DNA of 64,000 nucleotides from Salibacterium aidingense DSM 18341. GTDB lineage: Bacteria; Bacillota; Bacilli; Bacillales; Marinococcaceae. Under the pieces are notes generated by a model. It made no database searches. It was not told the DNA's origin and saw nothing but the letters and a program-made list of their open reading frames with translations. Within the stretch, counting starts at the first letter, position 1. Each line of letters begins with the position of its first letter. The stretch is taken from positions 1 through 64,000 of the forward strand of contig NZ_AUCI01000010.1 of assembly GCF_000429685.1 (NCBI RefSeq), read 5' to 3'. The position numbers were made by a program, and so were the translations under genes. Shown here one piece after another: positions 8,294-16,397 of the stretch.

Positions 8294-8320
8294 GGAGCCG
8301 GGCAGTATAAAGGAAGGAAC

Positions 8321-8356
8321 GAGGGGACGTCCTGATGGGATTGTCCTCTTTTTTTG
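8321..8356 (+). terminator. Terminator after ytnP
   Basis: GAGGgGAC (8321-8328) pairs with GTCCTC (8343-8348) with one bulge and is followed by eight T residues. It separates ytnP from the fructose operon. Confidence 0.55.
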
Positions 8357-8361
8357 ACTGG

Positions 8362-8428
8362 ATTCAATCAAAAATATAATTAAATTTGAATGTTATTGAT
8401 TGATTTTGATTGAATATGAGTATATACT
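8362..8428 (+). promoter_or_regulatory. fruR promoter with probable FruR operator
   Basis: ATTCAATCAAAA at 8362-8373 is the exact reverse complement of TTTTGATTGAAT at 8404-8415. The right half overlaps a near-consensus promoter: -35 TTGATT (8400-8405), 17-base spacer, -10 TATACT (8423-8428). An inverted pair 30 bases apart across the -35 is a typical placement for a DeoR-type repressor; that FruR binds it is inferred. Confidence 0.65.
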
Positions 8429-8443
8429 AGAACAAGAAACTTG

Positions 8444-8456
8444 GGTAAGCGTTTCC
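8444..8456 (+). promoter_or_regulatory. cre-like site downstream of the fruR promoter
   Basis: GGTAAGCGTTTCC fits the core of the CcpA catabolite-responsive element (TGWAANCGNTNWCA) with mismatches at its edges. It lies about 16 bases past the -10 and before the ribosome binding site, where bound CcpA could block elongation. The ccpA gene is in this window. Confidence 0.5.
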
Positions 8457-8482
8457 TTATTAATAGTCAGGGAGGCAGGAAT

Positions 8483-9238
8483 ATGCTTCACGCTGAAAGA
8501 AAAGAAACCATTTTAAATGTTTTGCAGGCACAGGATATTGCATCCATTCAGGAGTTGGTTCTTGTAACAGGTGCATCAGAGTCAACCGTAAGACGGGACT
8601 TAACCGAACTTGAATCTGAAAATTATGTTAAACGCTTACATGGAGGGGCTTCTCTTTCAAAACGTAAACTGGAAGAACCGTCCATTGCAGAAAAAGAAAG
8701 CTTGAATCAGGAAGAAAAAAAAGCCATTGCTCAATGGGCTGCTTCCCAAATTAACAGGAGAGATTGCTTGTTCATCGATGCAGGTACGACGACCATTGAA
8801 ATGATTCCGTTTCTGATTGAAAAAGAGGCGGTAGTCGTGACAAATGGCATTCCTCATGTGCCTCTTCTTTTGGAACACGGCATTCAGACGTATGTGACCG
8901 GAGGAAAAGCCAAATCCGGCACCTCTGCATTGACTGGGGAAAAAGCGGCAGAATCTCTGCGCGGGTTCCGTTTTGATGCCTGTTTTCTTGGAATAAATGG
9001 GATAGATGAGGAGAACGGGTTGACTACCCCGGACCCGGAAGAGGCTTATGTCAAAAAAACAGCAATAGCTTTGTCGTCGAGACGGTGGGTCCTTGCCGAT
9101 CATTCCAAAACAGGAGAAGTTTCCTTTTCCTATGTGGAATCGGTCGAACAGGCTGGTATTATCACTTCAGAGAAAATAGACAGGGAGCATCTTGAGAAGT
9201 TGAGACAACGAACAGAAGTAAAGGTAGTGAAAACATGA
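8483..9238 (+). CDS. fruR: DeoR-family fructose operon repressor FruR
   Basis: A 251-residue regulator. The N-terminal winged helix-turn-helix (about 5-58) contains the DeoR signature ESTVRRDLTELE, and the C-terminal DeoR sensor domain includes LFIDAGTTTIEM and TGEKAAESL. It should repress the operon until fructose 1-phosphate appears, as for related FruR proteins. I chose ATG 8483 because AGGGAGG lies at 8469-8475 and the product then begins MLHAERKETIL. It is first in a fruR-fruK-fruA operon and its stop overlaps the fruK start (ATGA). An inverted repeat over the promoter is the likely target. Confidence 0.9.
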   Translation: MLHAERKETILNVLQAQDIASIQELVLVTGASESTVRRDLTELESENYVKRLHGGASLSKRKLEEPSIAEKESLNQEEKKAIAQWAASQINRRDCLFIDAGTTTIEMIPFLIEKEAVVVTNGIPHVPLLLEHGIQTYVTGGKAKSGTSALTGEKAAESLRGFRFDACFLGINGIDEENGLTTPDPEEAYVKKTAIALSSRRWVLADHSKTGEVSFSYVESVEQAGIITSEKIDREHLEKLRQRTEVKVVKT

Positions 9239-10173
9239 TTTATACATTAACACTCAATCCGGCATTGGATTATGTCGTGGACGTTCCAGGGTTTCAGGAA
9301 GGCACGGTAAATCGTTCAAAAGAAGATATCAAATACCCGGGCGGCAAAGGGATTAATGTTTCCCGTGTCCTGCATCGGCTTGGTTGTTCCAGTACCGCTC
9401 TGGGATTCGCCGGTGGATTTACCGGCGATTATATAGAGCAGATTTTAAAACAAGAGAAAATAAACACAGATTTTGTTTCTGTCGAGGGAGACACGAGAAT
9501 CAATGTCAAAATCAGAGGGGAGGAGGAAACCGAAGTGAATGGGGTTTCTCCGCATATTTCGGAGAAAAATTGTTCCGCATTGGCTGCGAAATTAGAGAAA
9601 CTGCAGACAGGAGATCAGTTAGTCCTTGCCGGCAGTCTCCCATCCGCTTTATCAGACGATTTCTATCAAACCTTGATGGCCGGCATGAATGAAAAAAACG
9701 TCCGCTTATATCTTGATACAAGCGGGGCACCCTTAAAAGCTGCGCTGCAAACACAGCCGTATTTCACTAAGCCAAACCACAAGGAATTAGGGGAGTTATA
9801 TGAAACATCGATTTCTTCCGTTCAGGAAGCTGTTTACTATGGCAAGAGATTGATGGAGGACTACAAAGTCCAACATGTGGTCATTTCTATGGCTGGGGAT
9901 GGGGCTGTTTATTTGCATGCAGGTGGAGCTTATCAGGCGCTTCCTCCCCGGCGGAAGGCGGTCAATTCCGTTGGAGCAGGGGATTCCCTGGTAGCCGGAT
10001 TTATTGCAGGAGAGCAGCAGTTTCACAGACCGGAAGAAGTTTTAGCCTTTGCAGTGGGAGCCGGAAGTGCTACCGCTTTTTCTGAAACATTTTGTACAAA
10101 AGAAGAAGTAGAACAGATGCAGAGAGAGGTAGCTATTAAAATACTCGAAGAACAAAGCCAAGGGGAATGTTAA
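9235..10173 (+). CDS. fruK: 1-phosphofructokinase FruK
   Basis: A 312-residue PfkB-family sugar kinase that phosphorylates fructose 1-phosphate to fructose 1,6-bisphosphate with ATP, linking the FruA transporter to glycolysis. The substrate motif PGGKGIN is at 35-41 and the catalytic GAGDS at 247-251, with D250 as the general base. It starts at an ATG overlapping the fruR stop and ends 17 bases before fruA. Assignment to 1-phosphofructokinase rather than tagatose 6-phosphate kinase rests mainly on the fruR and fruA neighbours. Confidence 0.93.
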   Translation: MIYTLTLNPALDYVVDVPGFQEGTVNRSKEDIKYPGGKGINVSRVLHRLGCSSTALGFAGGFTGDYIEQILKQEKINTDFVSVEGDTRINVKIRGEEETEVNGVSPHISEKNCSALAAKLEKLQTGDQLVLAGSLPSALSDDFYQTLMAGMNEKNVRLYLDTSGAPLKAALQTQPYFTKPNHKELGELYETSISSVQEAVYYGKRLMEDYKVQHVVISMAGDGAVYLHAGGAYQALPPRRKAVNSVGAGDSLVAGFIAGEQQFHRPEEVLAFAVGAGSATAFSETFCTKEEVEQMQREVAIKILEEQSQGEC

Positions 10174-10190
10174 AAAGGGGTGAAATCAAT

Positions 10191-12089
10191 ATGAAAATTA
10201 CAGAACTGCTGAAAACAGACACAATGATGTTGGATTTGCAGGCAAATTCTAAAGATGGCGTAATCGACGAGCTGGTTCATCAATTAGACAAAGCCGGCCG
10301 ATTGTCGGATCCTGCTTCTTTTAAAGAAGCCATTCATGCCAGAGAACAGGAAAGTTCCACCGGTATTGGGGAAGGAATCGCCATTCCCCACGCCAAAACA
10401 GATGCGGTGAAAACACCGGCCATTGCATTTGGACGTTCTCAGGAAGGAACGGATTATGACTCGCTGGACGGCCAGCCGGCCCATCTGTTTTTTATGATTG
10501 CCGCGAGTGAAGGAGCCAATCAGGATCATTTGCAGACGTTATCGAGACTATCCACTCTTTTAATGGATGAAAGTTTTCGGTCGGATTTATTGGAGGCTTC
10601 TTCGGAGGAAGAGATTTTACAGCTTGTCGATCAAAAGGAAATAGAGAAGCTGGGGGCAGAAGAGGATAATAAAACGGAAACCAATGGGAGCGCTGCCCCG
10701 CCGTCTTCTACTCCGCAAATTCTTGCCGTGACAGGCTGTCCGACAGGGATTGCCCACACTTTTATGGCCGCAGATGCTTTGAAGGAGCAGGCCAAAGAAA
10801 AAGGGATTTCTATCAAAGTAGAAACGAATGGCTCGGAAGGAATCGGCAACCCGTTGACAAGAGAAGAAATAGCGGAGGCAGACGGCATTATTATAGCTTC
10901 GGACACGAAGGTGGAGATGGACCGGTTTGATGGGAAGCCGGTATTGATCAAAGGTGTGACCGATGGTATGAGGCGCCCGAAGGAACTCATCGAGCAGATA
11001 ACAAACAAGGAGGTTCCTGTCTATCATGCTGCCGGTGAAAATAAGGAGGAAAATGCGGGGGATAGTAAGGGCCGGACTGGTTTTTACAAGCACCTGATGA
11101 ATGGTGTTTCCAATATGCTGCCGTTTGTCGTCGGCGGCGGGGTGTTGATTGCTGTTTCCTTCTTTTTCGGCATTAATTCAGCAGATCCAGAACATGAAAG
11201 TTATAATCAGTTCGCAGCTGCGTTGAATTCTATCGGCGCAGAACACGCTTTTCAATTAATGGTAGCCGTACTTGCCGGTTTTATAGCGATGAGTATTGCC
11301 GACCGTCCTGGTTTCGCTCCCGGCATGATCGGAGGTTTCATGGCTACAACAGGAGGTGCTGGTTTTCTCGGCGGCCTGATTGCAGGTTTTCTTGCCGGTT
11401 ACGTCGCTAATCTTATGAAAAAAGCACTGTCCGGTATGCCGAAAGTCCTGGATGGCATTAAAACGATACTCTTTTACCCTGTATTCAATATCTTTATCGT
11501 TGGTTTGCTTATGGCCTTTGTCATCAATCCTCCGGTCAGTCAATTTAATACCATACTCGAAAATTGGCTGAACGGGATGGGAACCGGTAATATTGTTATA
11601 CTCGGACTTATTCTAGGCGGGATGATGGCCGTGGATATGGGCGGCCCGGTAAATAAAGCAGCTTTTACGTTTGGTATTGCAATGATTGATGCGGGGAACT
11701 TTGCGCCGCATGCTGCCATTATGGCAGGCGGGATGGTGCCGCCGCTCGGTCTTGCCCTGGCAACAAACCTATTTAAAAATAAATTCACCAAGGAAGAACG
11801 AGATGCCGGGTTAACGAATTACTTTATGGGAGCCTTTTTTATCACGGAAGGGGCGATTCCATTTGCAGCAGTGGACCCAGGGCGAGTGATTCCTTCTATC
11901 ATTGCCGGTTCCGCCACGGCCGGAGCATTTGCCATGCTGTTCGGCGCAGGTCTGCCTGCTCCGCACGGTGGAATCTTTGTCTTCCTGACCATTCAGGGAA
12001 CAAACCCATTATTTTATGCAGTGGCAGTATTGATCGGCATGATCGTCACCGCCCTGCTTGTTGGAATTCTGAAAAAGCCGGTAAAATAA
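10191..12089 (+). CDS. fruA: Fructose-specific PTS transporter FruA (EIIABC)
   Basis: A 632-residue phosphotransferase permease that imports fructose as fructose 1-phosphate. The order is EIIA (about 1-145, active H67 in GIAIPHAKTD), EIIB (about 175-275, phospho-cysteine C183 in VTGCPTGIAHT) and EIIC (about 300-630, some nine membrane segments, with GGPVNKAAFTFG). The IIA-IIB linker is acidic and Ser/Pro-rich. I chose ATG 10191 because AAGGGGTG is suitably placed and the protein then begins MKITELL, as FruA does; the frame is open for eight further codons. A strong terminator follows. Confidence 0.94.
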   Translation: MKITELLKTDTMMLDLQANSKDGVIDELVHQLDKAGRLSDPASFKEAIHAREQESSTGIGEGIAIPHAKTDAVKTPAIAFGRSQEGTDYDSLDGQPAHLFFMIAASEGANQDHLQTLSRLSTLLMDESFRSDLLEASSEEEILQLVDQKEIEKLGAEEDNKTETNGSAAPPSSTPQILAVTGCPTGIAHTFMAADALKEQAKEKGISIKVETNGSEGIGNPLTREEIAEADGIIIASDTKVEMDRFDGKPVLIKGVTDGMRRPKELIEQITNKEVPVYHAAGENKEENAGDSKGRTGFYKHLMNGVSNMLPFVVGGGVLIAVSFFFGINSADPEHESYNQFAAALNSIGAEHAFQLMVAVLAGFIAMSIADRPGFAPGMIGGFMATTGGAGFLGGLIAGFLAGYVANLMKKALSGMPKVLDGIKTILFYPVFNIFIVGLLMAFVINPPVSQFNTILENWLNGMGTGNIVILGLILGGMMAVDMGGPVNKAAFTFGIAMIDAGNFAPHAAIMAGGMVPPLGLALATNLFKNKFTKEERDAGLTNYFMGAFFITEGAIPFAAVDPGRVIPSIIAGSATAGAFAMLFGAGLPAPHGGIFVFLTIQGTNPLFYAVAVLIGMIVTALLVGILKKPVK

Positions 12090-12096
12090 CAGGAAA

Positions 12097-12129
12097 GGAG
12101 CTGGTATCTGGTACCAGCTCCTTTTTTTT
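12097..12129 (+). terminator. Terminator of the fruRKA operon
   Basis: The ten-base perfect stem GGAGCTGGTA/TACCAGCTCC (12097-12106 with 12112-12121) is followed by eight T residues, a textbook intrinsic terminator eight bases after fruA. Confidence 0.9.
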
Positions 12130-12235
12130 ATACATGCCGTTCTTCTATTTTTCCTGATAGGCTGTGCCCTTAAACCATTCTACATTTCTTCGAAAGCCCG
12201 GGCGGCCCGTGAAAAGCTGCGGAGGCCTAAATCTA

Positions 12236-12541
12236 TTAAGAAGTAAGCTCTAGGATAGTACCGGTTTTGGCATCGACAATAAAGTCCATTTGTGTGGTCT
12301 CGCCTTCTTTGGTACTGGAAATTCCGCCGCGGTATACCTTGTATTCAAGGTCATCTTTTTTGTAATCCTCGGCGGTCATGTGAATCCATGACCCGTTGAC
12401 AGGTATATGATCTTGAATGTTTTCTTTCACTGTTTTTAGTGCTTTTTCCGGAGAAATGTGTTCACTTCCGGTATATTCTTTGAGTGCATATCCTGCTAAA
12501 AATCCAACACCAGCTCCAATAAGAATATCTCTTACTTTCAT
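12236..12541 (-). CDS. Small PepSY-like protein, YtzB type
   Basis: A 101-residue protein starting MKVRDILIGAGVGFLAGYALKEY, a short hydrophobic N-terminus (about 5-21) that may anchor it in the membrane or act as a signal. The rest (about 30-100) resembles a PepSY domain, ending DFIVDAKTGTILELTS, where the DxxTG-I turn is typical. Such domains are thought to modulate proteases or bind at the cell surface. B. subtilis has a small gene, ytzB, next to ytoP, so this is probably its counterpart, here divergent from ytoP. A GGCAGGGTT stretch precedes the ATG as a modest ribosome binding site. Confidence 0.65.
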   Translation of the reverse strand: MKVRDILIGAGVGFLAGYALKEYTGSEHISPEKALKTVKENIQDHIPVNGSWIHMTAEDYKKDDLEYKVYRGGISSTKEGETTQMDFIVDAKTGTILELTS

Positions 12542-12684
12542 ATTAACCCTGCCTTTCCTATGTCATTTGTTACAAGTATAGCCTAAAATAAGCTGGATTC
12601 CAAACGCAAATCTGTTTTGTGGTGGAAAAAAATAAACGCTTTCGGTAAAATATGAGAGAGGAAGGTCCCCGAAAGGAGTATATC

Positions 12685-13758
12685 ATGAACGAAGAGACAA
12701 AGCAGATGTTTCAGGTTTTAACGGAACTTCCGGGTGCTCCCGGTTTTGAAACGCAAGTGAGATCGTACGTGAGAGAGCAATTAAACAAATACAGCGATGA
12801 TATAATCCAAGATAAACTGGGAAGTGTGTTCGGGATAAAATATGGGTCTGAGAACGGCCCGAAAGTAATGGCAGCAGGCCATATGGATGAAGTCGGTTTT
12901 ATGGTAAAGCATATTAACAAAAAAGGCATGATTCAGTTTGAAACCCTGGGAGGCTGGTGGAGCCAGGTCCTGTTGGCCCAGAGAGTACAGATTATCACAG
13001 AAAATGGCCCAGTTCCCGGTGTGATAGGCTCAATTCCACCACATTTACTGGAAGAGTCTCAGCGGCAAAAACCAATGCCGTTAAAAAAGATGTACATAGA
13101 TATTGGGGCGGATGATAAAGAGGATGCAGAAAATATCGGGATTCAGCCGGGCCAGCCAATTCTGCCGATTTGTCCTTTCACTCCGATGGCCAACGAGAAA
13201 AAAATTATGGCAAAAGCGTGGGATAACCGATACGGGGTTGGTCTGTCGATTGAGCTGTTGAAAGAAATGCAGGATAAGAACCATCCTAATACGGTATATT
13301 CTGGGGCGACGGTTCAGGAAGAAGTTGGATTGCGCGGAGCGGCCACAGCATCTTCCATGATCAAGCCAGATATATTCTATGCAATGGATGCTAGCCCTGC
13401 TAACGACGCAGCAGGCGGCAGTGATGCTTTCGGCCGTCTTGGCAAAGGTGCTCTGCTCCGCATTTTTGACCAAACCATGGTAACCCACCGCGGTATGCGT
13501 GAATTTGTACTCGATACAGCAGAGTCTCATGATATTCCCTATCAGTACTTTGTTTCTCAGGGCGGCACGGATGCAGGCAGGGTGCATCTATCGAATGAAG
13601 GGGTGCCCTCTGCCGTTATCGGTGTCTGCTCCAGATACATTCATACAGCGGCCTCAATTCTTCATGTGGATGATTATGATGCCGCAAAAGAACTGCTCGT
13701 AAAATTAGTCGAGAAAACGGACAATAACGCAGTCGAGCAAATTCGCAAAGAGGTCTGA
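12685..13758 (+). CDS. ytoP: M42-family glutamyl aminopeptidase YtoP
   Basis: A 357-residue di-metal aminopeptidase of peptidase family M42, normally a large cytoplasmic tetrahedral complex that trims peptides. Metal and catalytic residues are visible: H66 and D68 in [11 protein letters not shown]180 in KAWDNRYG, E212 and E213 in [10 protein letters not shown]235 in YAMDASP, and a late His in YIHTAAS. Starting at ATG 12685 behind AAAGGAG fits the family ([10 protein letters not shown]); 11 further open codons upstream look non-coding. It is followed within five bases by the DUF84 NTPase gene, probably in one transcript. Confidence 0.9.
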   Translation: MNEETKQMFQVLTELPGAPGFETQVRSYVREQLNKYSDDIIQDKLGSVFGIKYGSENGPKVMAAGHMDEVGFMVKHINKKGMIQFETLGGWWSQVLLAQRVQIITENGPVPGVIGSIPPHLLEESQRQKPMPLKKMYIDIGADDKEDAENIGIQPGQPILPICPFTPMANEKKIMAKAWDNRYGVGLSIELLKEMQDKNHPNTVYSGATVQEEVGLRGAATASSMIKPDIFYAMDASPANDAAGGSDAFGRLGKGALLRIFDQTMVTHRGMREFVLDTAESHDIPYQYFVSQGGTDAGRVHLSNEGVPSAVIGVCSRYIHTAASILHVDDYDAAKELLVKLVEKTDNNAVEQIRKEV

Positions 13759-13762
13759 ACAA

Positions 13763-14275
13763 ATGAGTAACGTTTGCGGTGTCGGATCGGGCAATAAGGC
13801 AAAAATACAGGCGGTTTCTGCTGTCTTTTCCGATAAAGGGTATCGTATTTATGGATACGAAGTAGACAGTGCCGTGTCGGCGCAGCCTTTTTCCGAGGAA
13901 GAAACAAAAGCCGGGGCTGAAACCCGGGCCCAAGCTGTAGTAAAAAAAGAGGCGGATATAGGGATCGGTCTTGAAGGTGGAGTAACCGAAATGGAAGACG
14001 GTCTGTATTTGTGCAATTGGGGAGCTCTGGCTGATACGCAGGGGAACATTTTTACAGCAGCAGGTGCAAAAATCAGACTCCCGGAAGAAATTGCAGAAGG
14101 ACTGCGTGCAGGCAAAGAATTGAAGACAGTTATGGATCTCTATACAGACCGGCACGATGTCAGCCAGAACGAAGGGGCCGTTGGCATTTTCACAGATGGC
14201 ATCATTTCCAGAGCCGATATGTTCACCCATACGGTTCAGCTGTTATATGGTCAATGGCGTTTTTATACCACGTAA
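13763..14275 (+). CDS. Inosine/xanthosine triphosphatase-like protein (DUF84)
   Basis: A 170-residue protein of the YjjX/DUF84 family. It begins VGSGNKAKIQAV, the nucleotide-binding start of the ITPase fold, and carries GAETRAQ and GIGLEGGV. Relatives hydrolyse non-canonical ITP and XTP to keep them out of nucleic acids. It starts four bases after ytoP with AGAGG about ten bases upstream, so co-translation is likely. The catalytic role is inferred from family only. An imperfect hairpin with a T-run follows. Confidence 0.82.
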   Translation: MSNVCGVGSGNKAKIQAVSAVFSDKGYRIYGYEVDSAVSAQPFSEEETKAGAETRAQAVVKKEADIGIGLEGGVTEMEDGLYLCNWGALADTQGNIFTAAGAKIRLPEEIAEGLRAGKELKTVMDLYTDRHDVSQNEGAVGIFTDGIISRADMFTHTVQLLYGQWRFYTT

Positions 14276-14282
14276 GCAGAAA

Positions 14283-14318
14283 AAGGGGCCTCCTTGCAAT
14301 GGAGGAGAGCCCTCTTTT
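14283..14318 (+). terminator. Possible terminator between the DUF84 gene and ytoQ
   Basis: GGGCCTCC pairs imperfectly with GGAGGAGAGCCC and is followed by TCTTTT, between two convergent genes. Confidence 0.4.
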
Positions 14319-14414
14319 GCTCTGCAGGACTGAAATATCCTGAATTCCTGGTGTGTTGGAAATCCTGTTTCCTGCCAAGGGAGGCCCGAAGGACAATCTT
14401 CTGGCAGAGGTATT

Positions 14415-14860
14415 CTAATCTGTTTCAAAAACATAGGACAATGCCTGTATGGCCTGTTCTTTTGTTTCTACTACTACATTTGCTTTGTTCACGAGTTCTT
14501 TTGTAGGATGGTGAAGGTCTGCCGGACGTATGAGGATAAGTGGTTTTCCCATGGCGGCTGCGGCCCCCGCATCCATGGCTGTATTCCATTGTTTATATTT
14601 TTCTCCAAACAAGGCAATCACGACATCAGCCTTCTGCATAAGAATTTCGGTCCGCAAATTATTGAAACTGGAAGCTGCTTCATCTTTTAATACGGCGTCA
14701 TATTGTTTGCCGAGTATCTCTTCGCCGATATTGTCAGAACGGCTATGATTTTCCATCGGTCCAAAAAAGTAAAGCGGAAGCTGCTCTTCATCTGCTAGTT
14801 GACGCAGTTCCTCTCTCCAATATCGTGAATCTGTCCTGCTAAGTATACATTCAACTCCAT
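14415..14860 (-). pseudogene. ytoQ: ytoQ with a single-base frameshift
   Basis: The start is clear: AAAGGAGG, nine bases, then ATG at 14860 encoding MELNVYLAGQIHD, as in B. subtilis YtoQ. Near 14816-14824 the frame breaks, and the rest of the family sequence (YWREELRQLADEEQ, FFGPMENHSRSDNIGEEILG, DVVIALFGEKYKQWNTAMDAG) continues in another frame to 14415. The span is 446 bases; adding one base gives exactly 149 codons (148 residues), the normal YtoQ length. So one base is missing, by true mutation or sequencing error. YtoQ is a nucleoside deoxyribosyltransferase-like protein of unknown role. Confidence 0.85.
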
Positions 14861-15021
14861 TACAATCGTCCTCCTTTATTTCTTGTTTTTCCGAAGAAAC
14901 GTATATGTAAACATCGCAAAAGGCTTTTACTCTCTTGTCAACGAACGCTGGGAAAGGGTAAGATAGAAACAAGTGAAAAAAATCACATGACAAAAAGTAT
15001 AAACTGGAGCGGGGGAGAGAT

Positions 15022-16032
15022 ATGAAGGACTTTTTTTTACGTAAGGGTGTAAACTTATCTGTAAAGACATATGCGGTAACAGCCTTAAGCTTTATGGCCC
15101 TGGGTTTGTTTGCGTCTTTAATCATAGGTTTGATTATCCGCACAATTGGAGAACAGCTAAGCTTTTCGTTTTTGACGGACATGGGGCAGCTGGCTATGGA
15201 TTTGATGGGGCCGGCGATTGGAGCTGCTGTGGCCTATGGACTGAAGGCGCCGCCGCTTGTTATGTTCTCGGCTGTTATTACAGGAGCAGCCGGAGCTGAA
15301 CTAGGAGGTCCGGCCGGCGCGTTTTTGGCAGCTTTATTATCTGTAGAAATTGGAAAACTAGTTTCGAAGGAAACCAGGCTTGATATTATCATTACTCCAT
15401 TTGTAACGATTGCAGCGGGCTATGTGGTGGCTTACTTTCTTGGGCCGATCATTGATACAGGCATGATAGGTATTGGGGATACGGTCATGTGGGCGACCGA
15501 ACAACAGCCGTTTATTATGGGAATGATCGTAGCTGTGTTGATGGGGCTGGCCTTGACAGCTCCGATTTCCAGTGCAGCCATTGCCATTATGATTGAGTTG
15601 GAAGGAATTGCCGCAGGTGCTGCAACAGTAGGCTGTGCCGCACAAATGGTTGGATTTGCCGTAAGCAGCTACCGGGAAAACGGAGTGTCGGGATTGGCAG
15701 CCCTGGGGATCGGCACGTCTATGCTGCAGGTGCCTAACATTGTAAGAAAGCCTGTTATTCTACTGCCCCCGACCATTGCAGGAGCTGTTTTTGCTCCGCT
15801 GGCAACGATGGTGTTTTTAATGGAGAATAACCCTTCTGGTGCCGGAATGGGAACAAGCGGATTAGTAGGACAAGTGATGACTTTCTCTGTAATGGGGTTT
15901 CATCTAAATATATTATTCATTATGCTGGTTATCCATATTATCGGTCCAGCTCTTGTAAGTCTTGGTTTATCCGAGTGGATGAGAAAGAAACAATGGATTA
16001 AACCAGGAGACATGAAAATTGATCAAGGATAA
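15022..16032 (+). CDS. PTS IIC-like membrane protein (PTS_EIIC_2 family)
   Basis: A 336-residue integral membrane protein with about nine to ten hydrophobic segments and conserved stretches such as GAAGAELGGPAGAFLAALLSVEIGKLV and FVTIAAGYVVAYFLGP, matching the PTS EIIC type 2 family found in Firmicutes. No EIIA or EIIB domain is fused or adjacent, so whether it transports a sugar or serves another role is unknown. ATG 15022 follows GGGGGAGAG. It lies between ytoQ and the chemoreceptor. The C-terminus (RKKQWIKPGDMKIDQG) is cytoplasmic-type. Confidence 0.72.
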   Translation: MKDFFLRKGVNLSVKTYAVTALSFMALGLFASLIIGLIIRTIGEQLSFSFLTDMGQLAMDLMGPAIGAAVAYGLKAPPLVMFSAVITGAAGAELGGPAGAFLAALLSVEIGKLVSKETRLDIIITPFVTIAAGYVVAYFLGPIIDTGMIGIGDTVMWATEQQPFIMGMIVAVLMGLALTAPISSAAIAIMIELEGIAAGAATVGCAAQMVGFAVSSYRENGVSGLAALGIGTSMLQVPNIVRKPVILLPPTIAGAVFAPLATMVFLMENNPSGAGMGTSGLVGQVMTFSVMGFHLNILFIMLVIHIIGPALVSLGLSEWMRKKQWIKPGDMKIDQG

Positions 16033-16119
16033 TACCGTCCTAAAAAGAGACCGGGACAAAAGATAAGAGGAATGGTAAAAACCTGCACGTTTCGTATTCT
16101 AAATAAACTGTATTTACGA

Positions 16120-16325
16120 AGCACAGTCAAAATATGAAGACTCGAGTGGGAGCTGGACGTACTCGATCCCTGCAGGATGCGGGTCAGATCGGCGCCTGTT
16201 AGCGGAGAGCCGTGCCTATGGCAAAGAAGACACTTTGAGAACGACTGTAGGGAGTGAGAGGGGATCTCGCGCTTGTGCCCTGGGGTGAAGGCGAAGTATT
16301 TTGACGAAACATGAATAGCAGGGCG
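16120..16325 (+). repeat. Degenerate copy R2 of the AGGA-loop repeat and its flanks
   Basis: The 365-base gap between the PTS IIC-like gene and the chemoreceptor contains CCCtGC-AGGAT-GCGGG (16168-16183, one bulged T) and then GTCAGATCGGCG (16183-16194), identical to the corresponding segment of copy R3b at 59277-59288. The following hairpin III and the closing arm are not recognisable, so this is a decayed or truncated copy. The rest of the gap has no gene I can support. Confidence 0.55.
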
Positions 16326-16326
16326 C

Positions 16327-16366
16327 AAAAAATTCCGAACGATTTCTAGAAATCGTTCGGAATTTT
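16327..16366. terminator. Bidirectional terminator with TTCCGAACGA stem
   Basis: AAATTCCGAACGATTT, a CTAG loop and AAATCGTTCGGAATTT form a perfect 16-base stem with A-runs and T-runs on both sides, serving the gene pair from either side. The same stem core recurs after motS (33638-33671). Confidence 0.85.
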
Positions 16367-16397
16367 ATCTTACCATAGTATTGACCCAGACCCTTTG

